Below, one piece after another: positions 22,811 through 35,602 of a DNA stretch of 64,000 nucleotides (positions are counted from its first letter, which is position 1; each line of letters starts with the position of its first letter). The DNA is taken from the NCBI GenBank assembly GCA_029706075.1, contig JAINUG010000072.1, positions 2,855,367-2,919,366 of the forward strand, in the 5' to 3' direction. Position numbers and translations under genes: made by a program. The notes under the pieces are model-generated. The model was not told where the DNA came from. It did no database searches and saw nothing but the letters and a program-made list of their open reading frames with translations. Source of the stretch: Aldrovandia affinis (Eukaryota; Chordata; Actinopteri; Notacanthiformes; Halosauridae).

Positions 22811-25225
22811 CCCTCTGGGCTACAGTGCATTTGCCTCATTTATTTTTTAGTCAAATGACAGAACACAGGCATCTTCTTATCTTCCAAGGCTATCCATACC
22901 TGATGCCCTTCAGTGATGACCTCTGTTAGTTCCTATGTCGTTATCTGCCTTCCATATCCCCTGAGCATCTGTGTGCACATGCGTGTATGTGTGTGTGTAT
23001 GTGTGTTATTATTACATACTACATACATTAGCTTTTGGAGATACGGTTAAAAAGGGAATTATGGGATAATGGACATTACATCTTTAAAGCTCTATGGTTA
23101 ACCCTTTGAAACTCAGTAAGGTTTTATGATTCAATCTTCTCTTCAATCCCAATCATTTTCAAGGGTGATAGATATTCTACCAATATGTGTGTATTTGGTT
23201 ATTGATTAACTAGCAAACATCTCAAACACAGAATAATGTGAATATTGACAACATTTACTAAAAACAATTAAAAAAAATCCCCAGCATGACATCAAGTTTA
23301 TATATCTACCACTATAACATGCTCAATATGTAATAAGAAAGAAGGCAATGAATTGTATTCATATAACACAGAGCCAGCTACTTTGAGAGCTGGCGTAACT
23401 ATCAATAAAAGTTTCTGCTTCAGTCAACTTCATTCATTATTTATATTTACATATTACATATTGATTATTCAACAACAATGTGAAACCTGTTTTGTAAAGA
23501 GGCATGTTGCTTTCTAGCTTCCTTCATCATTATCAAAAATGGAAATGGCTAGCTAGCTTGCTGTTAGATAGCGATGGAAATCAAATAACTATTTCCCTTA
23601 TGTCTCCCTCGCAAAGATATGAAGCACATTTTTACCTGGCTCTGGTGTAGAGTTTCTCTAAGGCGAACACCCCCTCTCACACTGACATCCTTGAAAGCCC
23701 ACTATTTCTGAAATGGTAGCATAGGCCATTGTTGTTATACAGAACACTGTGTTTATCTGGATACTTGTACTTCTACGATAAAAATACGTGAAAAGTGGCA
23801 ATTATGGGATACTTTGAGGGGTATGTTGACAGCCCAAATGTAAGTCTTCTCTTAGGAGGAAAAGTAAAAGTGACACACTCGTGTTCTCCTGAACCAGAAA
23901 GTGTGGAAATATACCCAAGACTGCTGTGAAAAAAACATTTGACTCTTTTACCGAAAAGTATAAAAAGGCACCAACTGGCCACCATTATCCCACGCATTAG
24001 CAAAGTGTGAACATTCTACTATAATCACACAATGTACGGGCAAGCGATTCCCCCACAATTCTCATAATGTCAGTACAAGCAACAATGTTGGCAGGTGTCA
24101 AAACAAATGAGCAGGCCAATCTGTAAGGCGACAAAAAAAGGAAACACTATTGTAATGCGAATAAATGCATATGAATAAATATGAGGGGACAGAAAAAATC
24201 AACACTGAAACACAGTAGAGTGCTCTATCAGCACAAAGCAGAGCAAAATATGATTTTACAACCTTTGCAAAACACTGTGTTATGATTGTGCCCCCCCTTC
24301 TGTAGGGGCTGTTATTTTATTCATTGTTTGCAGATTTATTTTTGTCTCTCTCCCTGATGTTTACGCAGCCAGTTTGTGGAATGAGGCCAGATCTTGCATT
24401 TTGAAATAAATACAGTGGGAACAGCTATTTATAACCCTCTATGGTTACAGTTCTAACATATTACATTTTAATAATTAAACCGTATGAATTATTGCTGTCT
24501 GCTGATGAATGGCGAACATGCTGCCATAGAAATACTATTTTAATGTGAATTCCTCACATATTGTAGACTTCTCTTATAGAGATGCTAGCGAATGTGTCCT
24601 CCATCATATTTAGTTATTTGGATATTAATTCACATTATGACAGTACTGTATTTCATGTAAATTACAAAGGCGAAAAAAAGTCATCTTGAATACAGATATC
24701 GCTATGATTTTTTTAATGCCTAGTATGTATATATTTAGCTTATCTTCTCTTGCATTTGTTTACAATGATTCAGTGCAAGCTATGTTTCGATACTGGTGAT
24801 AATTAGGGATTAAGCCAATGAGAAAGCACATCTCTGAAATATGATAATGTGGATGTCAAACAAACAAACGAGCACAAAAAAACCTCAAGAGATGTCCATT
24901 TGTAATTCCACGCCTCAGCGTTTTCATTGTGGCACCAGCAGATAATGTATTTAAATTCTCATTGTCAAACAAAAAATCTGATGAATAGTTATTGAGGCTG
25001 CTGCAGTCCATCCTTTGGGATGGGAGGATGGGGTGCGGTTGGGGGGGGCTAGGGTAGGATAACAAATCCTCATCTCTAAGCCATGTAGGCAGAGCCAGAT
25101 GGCAGGATAGACATGTTTGTGGCTCTGTCAGGTGGCAGAGAAAAATGCATACTGGCCTCACAGCCGCCAATTGGCTGTCTGTCAGCAGGCAGCATGTGGC
25201 CTGGAGGAGGACAGCTTGCAGAAAC
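22811..25225. other. Long stretch without recognisable genes
   Basis: It contains a short (TG)n tract at 22985-23006 and is otherwise AT-rich single-copy-looking DNA. The minus frame at 24856-25479 has no gene-like start and takes its apparent repeats from the minisatellite next to it. Confidence 0.4.
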
Positions 25226-25432
25226 CCGCCAATGGCAGGGCAAGCAGGCAGGTAACCTACCAATGGTAGTGCGAGCAAGCAGGTAAACCTACCAATAGCA
25301 GTGCGAGCAGGAAGGTGACCCACCAATGGCAAGACAGGCAGGAAGGTAATCTGACAATGACTGGGCAAGCAGGCAGGTAACCCATCAATGGCAGGGTGAT
25401 CAGGCAAGTAACCCACCAATAGTGAGCAGGCA
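25226..25432. repeat. 31-bp minisatellite, about 6.7 copies
   Basis: Tandem units of 31-32 bp, for example ccaccaatggcagggcaagc followed by aggcaggtaac. Individual units differ by several substitutions, so the array is old. In one minus frame it encodes an apparent 'LPVLPLVGHLPA' repeat peptide, which is a by-product. Confidence 0.9.
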
Positions 25433-26430
25433 GGGTGTGAGCAGTAATCAGTCATGTTCTGCTCAGTATAAAGGGGCAATTATAGGTGGAATGGAACATT
25501 GTGAAACAAACAAACAAAAAATATATTTAATAATATTTAAAAAACAATCACACACCATGCAATTTCTGCAACAACAACACAACACGCATGCAATTCCAAT
25601 GTGGATGAATGAAAAGTGGTCTTGACTATCGACCAGGGAGTTAGAATCATCTTCTCTTATGGTGTTACTGAATTGCCCATTAGCACTGAACTTTGGGCTG
25701 CCATGGGAGCATATTCCATGTGAGACACCTTGTAAAGCTGAGGAAAGTGCTTTACCTCAATGAAGTACCTCATTCCGTTGAAAATATGCAGCAAATAACC
25801 CAGCTCTGTACATTGGCTATAGGGTGTTTGAGGTATAACATTATAAGCTAGGATAAGTCTCCGTTTGTAGAGATGTTTCAGTGGCAAATAAGCCATACCA
25901 ACAGAAATGTATTGGATTCAATCAACATTTGTCCCAAGAACATTAACTCCTTGAATTAAAGTGAATTGTTTATTTTTCTTCACATACACAATCCGGCAAA
26001 TTTTTGAGATTGACGAACTTTCACAAACCTGTGTTTAAAAAGAATAAATAAATAAAGAGGGCTAAAAAACTTTTATTTATTGAGTTAAATTTAAGGACAT
26101 ATGTTGACTGACTCCAAGCCTCCCCTTACAGGTTCAGTGACTAGATTTAATGCAAACCACACGAATGTCAGTATGGTGCTTCCCAGACATGAAAAGACAG
26201 TAGCCCAAAGATCTGGAGGACATCCATTTGGCCTGATTGTACATCCCGTATCCTGAGAACGGTACAATGAACCAGACTCTCACAGATTGAAAATGCTAAA
26301 AACCCAGCTGCGGTCCATATGGGAGACACCTTCCTAAAGCTCCTCCAGAGGTCTAATAGCATGTCACCCAGAAGAGGCGCATATGGTGGCGGGAAAAGCA
26401 GCAATTGTTACTAAATGCAAATGATAGTAA
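25433..26430. other. Unannotated sequence
   Basis: No supported gene or repeat apart from short A-rich runs. Confidence 0.4.
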
Positions 26431-27290
26431 AATGTAAAAGATGATGATGGTGCCCTGCGATCTAGAAAGAAAAAAAAGCTTGGTTTCTTCCCTTGTTTTT
26501 CTTTATTCCCGGATAACCTCTACCGCCTGCCTTTTGCCTTCGGAAGCAATCAAACTAATACCGCCTTTCTTCTCCCTTCTTAAAAGAGAGGCGATTTACA
26601 ATCACGACGCATCTTGGCCTGACCCTTCCTCCTTCCTCACAAATTGCAGAGGGCCTTTTATGCCTCAAGTCTAGCATCCTTATTTTAAGTGTGAGAGAAG
26701 TTTAGATTAGACCTTCGCCGTGCTGGAATTCTGTGGGGACCCCTCAGATCACAATCATTAACTTTAAAGAGCCAAAAATATAGAGAAAAGAGGGCCAAAG
26801 AGGCACTTTAATGCAGACAAATGGGACTTGGTCGCTGCTGCCAATCCGTCAAACAAAGAGCTCGCAACATTCTTGAAAATCAATAGATAAATGAGACCAC
26901 TGCAGGTCCACAGAAGAGTGCTGGGCTCAAAATAGGTACAATATTATCAGTCACAGAATATACAACCCCTTCTGAAGATAGCGTTGAACGTGAGTAAAAT
27001 GTCCTTCTGCCCCATTTGCTAATGGACAGGAGAAGGAGGGGAAATTGTATGCGCTCTTTTTGGGGGGCCTGTTGCTCCACATTTGGATAGTCTGCAATTC
27101 CTGGGTGATTTGTGGCAGCGTTTGCCAGCGATGACAGGTTAGCCTGAATACAAAGAGGCGCGGTCGCTGCTGTGGTTGGCAGAACTCAAAGAGGGTCATG
27201 GGTGGCTCGCTCGTCTTACGCAATTAACCTACTTTCTCCGCACTGCAATCTGTGGGGAAGCAATTAAAGCACGAGCACTTCCTGCCGTGA
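26430..27290. promoter_or_regulatory. Candidate cluster of conserved non-coding elements
   Basis: An 860-bp block with balanced composition and no coding frame. It contains MEIS/TGIF-like 'gatgacaggtt' (27129) and homeodomain cores 'acgcaattaacc' and 'gcaattaaagc' (27220-27270). Nothing here resembles a transposon. Conservation is guessed from texture only. Confidence 0.25.
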
Positions 27291-27299
27291 GTCAACTTC

Positions 27300-27420
27300 A
27301 CAGTGCTGAAACCTCGAACCCGGCACCTGCTGCTGCATAAACCGCTTATGCGCTAGGGCTGAACCACTTGCCGGATGCCTGACGTCACACTGCCTGAGGA
27401 GTTTTGCTTGCCCACTGAAG
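27300..27420 (-). repeat. Possible tRNA-like SINE head
   Basis: On the minus strand, 'agtggttcagccctagcgc' resembles an A box and 'gccgggttcgaggtttc' a B box, at roughly tRNA spacing. The acceptor and anticodon stems do not close, so it is not a tRNA gene. It could be a worn SINE head. Confidence 0.3.
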
Positions 27421-27461
27421 TGGGCAGTTTTTTGGACTCGTCAGGAGTACCTTGGCTAGAG

Positions 27462-27982
27462 CAGCGGTTCTTCCTGGGGCCCACTGTGTATGCTGGTTTT
27501 TGTTCCAACCATAATTGCAACCTCTGAAATGTAGCGAGCTGTTAAGTGTCCTTGATTAGACTCTTCACGTATATCAAAGGATGATTTACCCTCATAAGAC
27601 CATATTACAGTATGTCAGAAATAGCCATACTTGCCATGAAGGATAAATCAGTCCAATCAACTAATGCCTTAATTTCCTGTAATGTGCTATAAGCTAAATG
27701 ATTCCAATAAAAAGAGGTTATTGAGGTAAAATCATTATTGTATTTGATTCAAACATGGACAAGCAGGTATAATCAGGTCCTAATTGCTGAAAGTGTGGAC
27801 ACCTGATCACTGACACTAAACCGTTTCAAAGACAAAGACAATTGGCAATGGGCTAAACCTGCATTGTGTTAAAATAATTTAAAGAAAGAAAATGATGGTA
27901 GAAAAAACACATGCTTTCAAAAGCCTTAACACTTCAAGGGGGAATCCATGGGGGTCCACGGGACCGAGTTTGGGAACCCCTG
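27462..27982. mobile_element. hAT-like MITE with 8-bp target duplication
   Basis: The left end cagcggttc and right end gaacccctg form short TIRs that continue into related sequence (gggcccactg / gggggtccacgg, as complements). The flanking 8 bp are ggctagag (27454-27461) and ggctggag (27983-27990), 7 of 8 identical, the hallmark length for hAT. There is no transposase frame in 521 bp, so it is non-autonomous. Confidence 0.8.
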
Positions 27983-28330
27983 GGCTGGAGGACCATGCAC
28001 ATGCATATTCACATCCACGTTTATGTTCTGCTGCCGTCATTTTGGTGAATTCATACAAGGAGGAAGGCATCGCCAGTGGAAGAAAGAGCTTTCAGTCTCA
28101 CGTCCAGCTCAGTCTGTGCAACAATACCAAGGTCACGACCAGCCAGTGGGAGGTATTTATAGTTGGTTCATGTTGTTTCCTTTAACTTACTGTGCTTGAA
28201 AATGCTTGGGAAGCATTGAGAAGTTACCAGTTTTAATAGTACATGGCAAAAATGGCAAACTTGTGCAAAATCCATTACAATAGACCAATAAAAGACCGGA
28301 GTAATGTAACGGTGGGGTCTCATTACACAC

Positions 28331-28736
28331 ATAAGAACATAAGAACACATAATGACGAGAATGGGCCATTCAGCCCATCTAGGCTTGTCATGTCTAAAGA
28401 GAATCTAGTACTGCGTCTAGCCTAGACTTGAATAGCCCAAGTGTTTCTGCCTCTACTACGCGACCTGGCAAGCTGTTCCAGGCATTTACAACTCTCTGTG
28501 TAAAGAAAAACGTCCTAATATCTGTGCAGAATTTGCCTTTAACTCATTTCCACCTGTGGCCTCTTGTTCTGCTGACCCCACTTATCTTAAAAAATCTTTG
28601 GTAGTTCACTTTGTTAATCCCTTTTAGGAATTTAAAAACCTCAATCAAATCCCCCCTAAGTCTCCGTTTGCTAAGCTTAAATAGATTGAGTGCCTTAAGT
28701 CTATCCTCATAACTTTTACCTTTCATACCAGGTATC
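28331..28736 (-). mobile_element. CR1/Rex-like LINE 3' end, 5'-truncated
   Basis: The minus strand encodes the end of a CR1-type ORF2 ('KGKSYEDRLKALNLFKLSKR', 'GDLIEVFKFLKGINKV'). It runs to 'RFFKISGVSRTRGH', the usual end region, and then a 3' UTR closing in tandem 'taagaaca' repeats. The copy at 60741-62860 is clearly the same family. This one lacks everything upstream of the RT C-terminus. Confidence 0.9.
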
Positions 28737-29712
28737 AACACACCCCTGACCATTCCATTTTGGCAGGAATTATCAGCAAGTGAATACATTTTCTATGTTT
28801 TTGAAAATGTGTGAACATATGAACTAATGTGCCTTGCAACAGACAGAAACAATGAAAAAAGCCCCATTGTGTTTTCTGTGTACTCACCTCCCTACGGGCT
28901 ACAGACAATCAGAGGTTCCTCTCTTCCTCTTCTTGCTGATAGATGTGCAAGGTCACTTCTCTTCCTGTCAGGTGATCTGTCAGTATTCCACCTCATTGGG
29001 TCACTCTTTCACCTGCAGAACAAACACCAGCACAAAATATGAATATAATCATATTGGGATCCTCACCTACATCAAATGGGTTTTTTTTTCCCTTCTTTTC
29101 CACATGGCTATTCAAATACAAACAGCAAGATGAAGAATTATTTCTACAGGTAGCCAGCATGGTTGGCAACTTATGTGTTTCTATGACTCTGTTGTCATGT
29201 GTGGGAACTTGACTGCCAATCGAACAATTAGTCAGAATGAGAGCCTGTGCATAAATTATGCAACCACTGAGCTGAATAAAGGACTACTGTGACAGTGTTC
29301 TAAGTTATGAAGTACTCACACGGTTCGTTTCCAACAGACATTCATTATGTAGATTCGCTACCATTCAGGAATCTCAAAAGTAATCACTCTCCATCCTGGG
29401 AAATGATTTTATCCCATGTCTTATGCTATGTCTGTCTGAAGACGTGAAGACGTGGATTTCTATTTTTTTCTCATTTTCATATGTTCTGATGCTTTGGATC
29501 CACCATACACTGTTGAGCCCAACAACCACCCTTCTCCCCTCCTCACTGTCCCCATCCCAGCACATTTTGCATTGTATTGTAAACTCAGCCATTACTGTCC
29601 CTCTCTCTTCTGCTCCTTCCCCATCTCTCTATTCAATGTGCAAATCTGTATTATTTTCACAACACAGAAGGCTCAGAAAATTGATAACAAACAAATCGCT
29701 CCCACACACAAA
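28737..29712. other. Unannotated sequence
   Basis: No supported gene. Overlapping open frames on both strands have no family similarity. Confidence 0.4.
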
Positions 29713-29765
29713 CAAACAGACACACACACACACACACACACACACATAGGCGAACAAACACACAT
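29713..29765. repeat. (CA)n microsatellite
   Basis: A run of about 15 CA units (29719-29747) with flanking CA-rich DNA. Confidence 0.9.
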
Positions 29766-31098
29766 AAGCCAAAAAACAAAAACAAAAAATGCATTTACTC
29801 TCAAAGTTAAGGACACATTTTTATTGAATCCTGGCCAAGCAGAAATAATTAATAAGCGATGGATGTATCTGCCTTTCCTGCAAATTCCTCTGTAGGTGAA
29901 CAGACTATTGAACAAACAGCTCTAACAAATTACCCATCACCAGCTGGTTCCCAAGAAAATGCAATGAAAACAATTCTCAGAATTGACTCGATACCCTTGC
30001 TTTGTCTGCATTGTTTCTCAGAACTAGCAATTTATCGATGGAGAGGAATAGTGTTTTGAGGCCAATGAAAAACATTTGATGTCACCTACATATTTTGAAA
30101 TAATTATTTGCCTTTTGCTGTCCATTCAACCGAAAAAAGGAGGGTGAAGCCAGGACATAGGGGGAGTTTCTATGTACTGTTACATGCTCTTTTTGGGTTT
30201 TTGAAATTGCTGAAATATGTAAGACAGCAGGCGAGAAAAAAATAAAATCCTGAAACAGCATTACGAAGGCCGCAAGAGCTGCAGGGATTTTGAAAAAAAG
30301 AAGAAATAAAATAAAAATAGTAATTAAAAAATACACTGACTTCAGCTCACCTTATAAAACTCAATTTATTCAAGTGAGATTCGCAGCTCTGGAAAGTTCA
30401 GAGAAAAAGGGAAAAAAGATAACAATTGAAAACGGTGAGTGTTTTATCACAGCGTAGATACGGATCAAACCCAAACCCTCTCGTGATGTCTGTGTATAAA
30501 AGAGAGGAGGAATGGAATCAGTGTTAAAGAGAGGCGGCGGAGCCGGAGAGGGCCAAAAAAGGAGTGACGGAAAAATAAACATATCTATTGCAAATTAGCC
30601 AGCTCTGAGCTGTGGCGACATTCTTGTTTCAAAGATTAGCTTCCACGCATCCATTGCAGCCTGTCCGACATAGCTTAGCAACATAATTCTACTGAATACA
30701 AATCCATCAAATCCAGCTCTGCGCTGTATGATCCGTTCAATTTGTGATAATGATGACAGTTTTATATTTGTTTAATATGTACTATGTAGGCTTATGTGTA
30801 TTCAATGGGCCTATCACGTACATGGAATGCATACAGTACTGCCCACATATATGTTATTACTATTCCACAGATTACTAAAGGCATATCATGTTGTCATTAC
30901 TTATTCATTATTACTCTCATTATTTCAAACATATTGTCGAAGACATTCCTTTATCCCAAATGTTGACTCTTTATAATTGCATTGGCTTATGGGTGCCAGA
31001 GCGTTACGCACCTGACACAATCTGAGTTTGCTCACAAACTGAGGAAGTAAATTGGGTGGGATGAAATACGGAAAACAAGGCTGACTCTGCGCATATGT
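29766..31098. other. Unannotated sequence, perhaps part regulatory
   Basis: 30360-30680 has balanced composition and long conserved-looking words (for example caaattagccagctctgagc) but no frame. No gene is visible. Confidence 0.3.
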
Positions 31099-31290
31099 AC
31101 ACACCAGTTACCATTTCTGCCTTAACGGATACTATCGTGTGCACAACTGATACTATCACATACACACCAGATACCATTCCTGCCTTAATGGATACTATCA
31201 TGTGCACAACTGATACTATCACATACACACCAGATACCATTCCTGCCTTAACGGATACTATCATGTGCACAACTGATAGCATTTAATGTG
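31099..31290. repeat. 63-bp tandem repeat, three copies
   Basis: Units start at 31099, 31162 and 31225 and are nearly identical (gccttaa[c/t]ggatactatc core). Each unit itself contains two gatactatc half-units, pointing to an older shorter period. Copies two and three differ at very few positions, so the last duplication is recent. Confidence 0.95.
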
Positions 31291-31505
31291 CACAAGATAC
31301 TTTTGCATGCTCCCCCGATACTATCTGGTGCATAGTATACAACAGTATCTGGTGCACACATGATAATATCTGGTGTGTAAACAATAGTATCTGGTATTCA
31401 CAATATATTATCCGGTGTGCAAACAATAGTATATTGTATGCACAAGAGAGTAAGTATATGGTGTGAAAACATTAGTATCTTGTATGCACAAGAGAGTATC
31501 AAGCA
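31291..31505. repeat. Degenerate extension of the gatactatc repeat
   Basis: Irregular repeats of 'agtatctggtg', 'caatagtat' and 'tgtatgcacaagagagta'. These look like diverged relatives of the 63-bp array. Confidence 0.65.
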
Positions 31506-33756
31506 CAAGGCAGCATGTCCTTTCCCTTTAGGGATTGTGTACGCTTGTGCTGTTGAAAAGTTCTTAAATTAAAAAATGAATTCAAATTCTGGAGCTAAGC
31601 TTAGAGATGAATCTGATGAATAATCAATAAAATAAGTAAAACTATTTAAATGAATGCTCTATTCTCGCCCCTGCACTGTATATTCCAGTGACAAAGGATT
31701 AAGATAAATAGATAGATAGATTTAAATCTGACACCTGTTTATGTATGCACATAGCTAATCATTTATGACATAATTACAAATATAAAGGTGCATAAAACAT
31801 TACAAGTCTGAGTGACTCACATTATGCAATTAGGCAATGTAAAATGCATTAAGGATTTCCATAAAATACCTTCAATGGAAGCAACTATTCCTAGAAAACT
31901 GTAAAACGGCGAATGAATTTTATCAAATTAGTCATGCAATTTATCCATTATTCAATTATATATTCCACATATTTTCTTTCTGGACATGAAATAATGCAAG
32001 AGCCGTTATTCCCAAGGATTCAGTCATCCAAAGACATGTTTATCATATACCTTTATCTCTTTGTCAAGGTCAACACACCTTTAAATTTTGAAAAGCACCA
32101 ATAGACTAAAAGGCCTTTGTGGTCTTGTGTGGCCTTTTGTGGCCTAATGCATTTATATAACTACAGAATGGCAAGACCTCTACAACGTTGAATGGCGCAG
32201 TGCACATGGAAAGCGTCTTCAGTATCTTTACTTTCCACAGGCATGGGAAACACTGAGCCCTGTCTTCTCCACACAAATTGATTGTAAGGTCATGCTAAAC
32301 CGGTCCTGTGAATTGAATAAGCACACATATATGCACTGACCTTGAATATATGGAGCTAAAAAATATTTTCCTGTTTAGTTTTATGGGCCATATATAATCT
32401 GAGATGTCTGCCTTTCTCAGCCGTTTTCACTCGTAGTCCATGCATTAAGACTCCATTGTGAGCACGGCAGTGGATTCTGCATGGCTGTCCTGAAGCTAAG
32501 GGCAGTTACATCTACAAGGTTCCCCTTCCTGTGCGCGGTCAAATTTCCGCGGGCGTTATTCCCGCCGTGAAATGGAATCAATCAGCCAAACAAAAAAGCA
32601 TCACCGCCCCCCCCCCGCTGTGGCTCCCTGGGCGAGTTGGTAGGTAGGAAATAGCATAGCAGCCACCCCAGAGTGTGTCACACTCACAGTGTTCTACATA
32701 TGGAGCATACATTTAAAAGCACCCTACAGTATGACTCTCTCTGTTGTCCTAAAAGCGGGATATGATATATGATTACCACCTATAGATGTGATACTGAAAG
32801 ACATCTTAATGTCCTTCAAATGAACCCCCACTCATAGCAGACCCAGTAGTAGCCTTAGTGGCTTTTTTGTTTTAAATAAAATAGATGGATTGTGGCACAG
32901 AGCCAATAAACTGTTTTTATTTGCATTTGTATTTTTTTTCTAGAAAAAATAAATAAATAGGTGAAGTCATTCCGATATGGTGTTGGAACATTTATTTGTT
33001 GCTGTTGCAAAAATGCAACGCTGCCTTCGGGTGATACAAAATACAAGTTGTGTTAATGATGAGGTCAGAGAAAGACGTCATTGGATGTCGAAATTTACAC
33101 CTGGTCCTGGGTAGATTTTATTCTTGTTCAGGTGAAATATAGCATGAGGGAAATAAATTAATTGTATTTGTTTTTTATCCTTTCCAGAAATCTCTTATTT
33201 TCTACAAAGCCTGCAGGTCCCAGTGTCAAAGATGTCAGTCAAAGCAATCCTGTCATTTGAAGTTGTCGCCATTTTGCAGTCATGGACATCTGACATGCAA
33301 AACCAACACCCTTCCTCTCCCAGATAAGCATGGTGATTTCTGAAAAATAGGTGACCAGAGAGAAGCCTCAGCCAATATGATATGAAGTCTGCCACCATAA
33401 ATGGCAGATCAATGCAATGTGTCATCCTCACTGGCACCCGTATTAATGAAATCCAACAAGGGGTTGAACAGGCTAAATGCAAAATCAATTAATAAACTGA
33501 TAAATTCATTCATTCATGAATACATGAATTTTCAAACAGCGCTCTCAGTTCTGTGTCATTGCTGTTAGCGTGAGCCTCCCCAAAAAGCTTGTACATTTAC
33601 ATCTTTAATTCAAAGATGCTCTTGAACTCATTTAACTCAATACATATTTCCAGGACAACAGCAGCAAAGATAGTGTCCTAAACCAGCGCTAATTGTGCAG
33701 CTCGACACATTAATTAACACAATAATTCTCTGTAAGATAAAATAAAATAAATAAAT
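31506..33756. other. Long stretch without recognisable genes
   Basis: 32520-32640 is a GC-richer patch ending in a C run (32607-32617). No gene or transposon is recognised. Composition elsewhere is ordinary AT-rich intergenic DNA. Confidence 0.4.
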
Positions 33757-33975
33757 AAAACTTTAAAAAGGGCCTCTTTCCTACCTGCCAGAGAGAGAGA
33801 GAGAGAGAGAGGGGGAGAGGGAGAGAGAAAGGCAGAGTAAGATAGGGGAATAAACAGATGGAAAGTGGCAGAGCGATTGTCCACCCCTCACTCCCCCTGC
33901 CGTATGTAGGTCAGTAAGTAAAACACGTGAATAGATTTAAGAAGGGCCTCTTTCCTTCCTACCAGTGTCCCTGTA
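33757..33975. repeat. Short diverged duplication around a (GA)n tract
   Basis: 'agggcctctttcctacctgc' at 33769-33788 and 'agggcctctttccttcctac' at 33943-33962 are near-copies in the same orientation. They are separated by (GA)n and G-rich DNA at 33790-33830. Probably an old local duplication. Confidence 0.6.
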
Positions 33976-34019
33976 AGGACATCTTCTCATTCCATTCATG
34001 TCCATCAGAGAAGTGTGAA

Positions 34020-34330
34020 ATAATGTTCAAAATAAACACAGGCGACCTTCTCCTCTCCCGCGCTGGAAGTTAATGGTTGCTCTGACCTCTCGTCCCATGG
34101 GCAGTGTGCTCTTTTACTAGACGTTACAGCGTGCTCATCGGGAGCAGACCCCCAGGCCTGGCTCCAGCTCGGAGCAGATCGCCCATCTCACAGGGGATTG
34201 CGGAGAATAACCAGCACGCGGATATATCCAGCCGCTTATGTACTTACGCTGCACATTTCTTTCATTAGCGCTGTTTTGGCTGACAGGTATTTCATGTTGG
34301 AGGATACAAGCTTAAGCCAAAGTGTTCGCA
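34020..34330. promoter_or_regulatory. Candidate conserved non-coding element
   Basis: GC-balanced block with CpGs and the motif 'tggctgacaggtatttcatg' at 34276 (MEIS-like core TGACAG). No frame or repeat similarity. Inference from texture only. Confidence 0.2.
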
Positions 34331-34798
34331 ACTCTCTTCTAGTTATAAGCTCCCCCCACCGTTTCTGAACAACTTGCAGATGAAGCAAGCTGTAATGCGA
34401 TCTGGTTATGCAACTTTTCTTCCCCGACTGTTAAATCTCTGCCCTTTTTCAATTTTATTTTATTTTTGCTTTTGCAACTAAACCAGGATTTGGAGGATTC
34501 TGTTCAAGTTGCACAATCGCTGTGCGGAAACAGTCGCTGAAGATAAGGAAGCCAGCCAGAGCCAGAGAGATAACGGACATCTGTTGGTGGTCGCAAGCAA
34601 TCTTATATTTTTGAAATCCTGAATAAGAGGGACCCAATCAGTCAAGTAAAGGCCCTCATCACAAGTGCAGGGTGGTCCTCTATTATCACAGCTTTGAGCC
34701 CTGGCTATCTCCCCAAAGCATTGCTTCCTCCCAAAAATATGCTTGGCTTCCCACAGGCTACCAGTTGTCACCAATGAGCAATATGCTTCTCCCCCAAT

Positions 34799-35022
34799 GG
34801 CAGTATAGTATAACGCTTAGGGAGCTTGTAACGCAAGATTGCAGGTTCGCTTCCCAGCCGGGGCACTGCCGTTGTACCCTTGAGCAATGTACTTAACCTG
34901 AATTTCTTCAGTGTCCAGCTGTGTAAATCCAAATAGCCAGATGTGTATAAATAGATTGTATGTAAAGAAATGTGAACTGTGTATGTTACTCTGGATAAGA
35001 GCATCTGCTAAATGCCTGTAAT
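34799..35022 (+). repeat. tRNA-derived SINE with L2-type tail, copy A
   Basis: It has a tRNA-like head (B box gcaggttcgcttccc), body 'gccgttgtacccttgagc', then 'cttaacctgaatttcttcag' and the 3' tail 'ctctggataagagcatctgc'. The tail is the complement of the 3' end of the L2 LINEs in this window, so an L2 element is the likely mobiliser. It has a few indels relative to copy B, including an extra segment near 34925. Confidence 0.9.
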
Positions 35023-35602
35023 ATATGTACTAGCTCAGTGGTTGTGCTGTGTTGCCTGTAGGGCATGTAACAGTGACCAGCTCACAGCCGACTGCATCAG
35101 AGGAGTGCATATGCTTCAGCTGCAATGATACTTGTGTGGGTGCAGGTGGTACATAGTGGTAATCTGAGAGGTTGGCGATTCCATATTATTTGGAAAATAT
35201 GGGTAAAATATATATTTTTCTTAAAATCACAATCCCGAATAAAGTGCAATTTCTCTGAATGTGGTATGGGTCTCTTTACAGGAATTACAGCATCATACCT
35301 GTACTGCGCATTGTATATGCTGTTAGGAACAGGTTATAGTCACACATACTCTTTCTTTTTTTGGTATATTTTCTTTGCTTAGTGCTATACGCATGCCCAT
35401 GGCGTAGGAGGGTGGAGAGTGGCACACTTATTTGGAGGACGGTGATTAAAATATAAAGCTGGACACTGGCAGATATTTTTTTCTGACAAGTTTGTTGTTA
35501 TTGTTTGGACAAATAACTTGCTTGTTGAGTTCTTGGGGAATGCCATTTTTAGAAGGCAGGGTTTCAAAAGAGGTTTCCTCACCCCGCTATTATGTTTGGG
35601 TA
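35023..35602. other. Unannotated sequence
   Basis: No supported gene or repeat. Confidence 0.4.

Noticed and set aside
25226-25432. Apparent repetitive proline/leucine-rich protein on the minus strand (frame 24856-25479)
   Set aside because: The repeat peptide is the translation of a 31-bp non-coding minisatellite and the frame has no other gene-like property.
27300-27420. tRNA gene on the minus strand
   Set aside because: A- and B-box-like words exist but no cloverleaf closes; kept only as a weak SINE-head candidate.
27409-27432. Hairpin (tgcccact/agtgggca) followed by T6, like a bacterial terminator
   Set aside because: Rho-independent terminators have no role in this nuclear vertebrate context, and no Pol III gene precedes it on the plus strand.
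29423-29915. Three overlapping 80-147 codon frames as coding exons
   Set aside because: They overlap on both strands, run through a (CA)n repeat, and match no family.
31099-31287. Regular repeats resembling a CRISPR array
   Set aside because: Units are contiguous 63-bp tandem copies without unique spacers, in a eukaryotic genome; it is a minisatellite.
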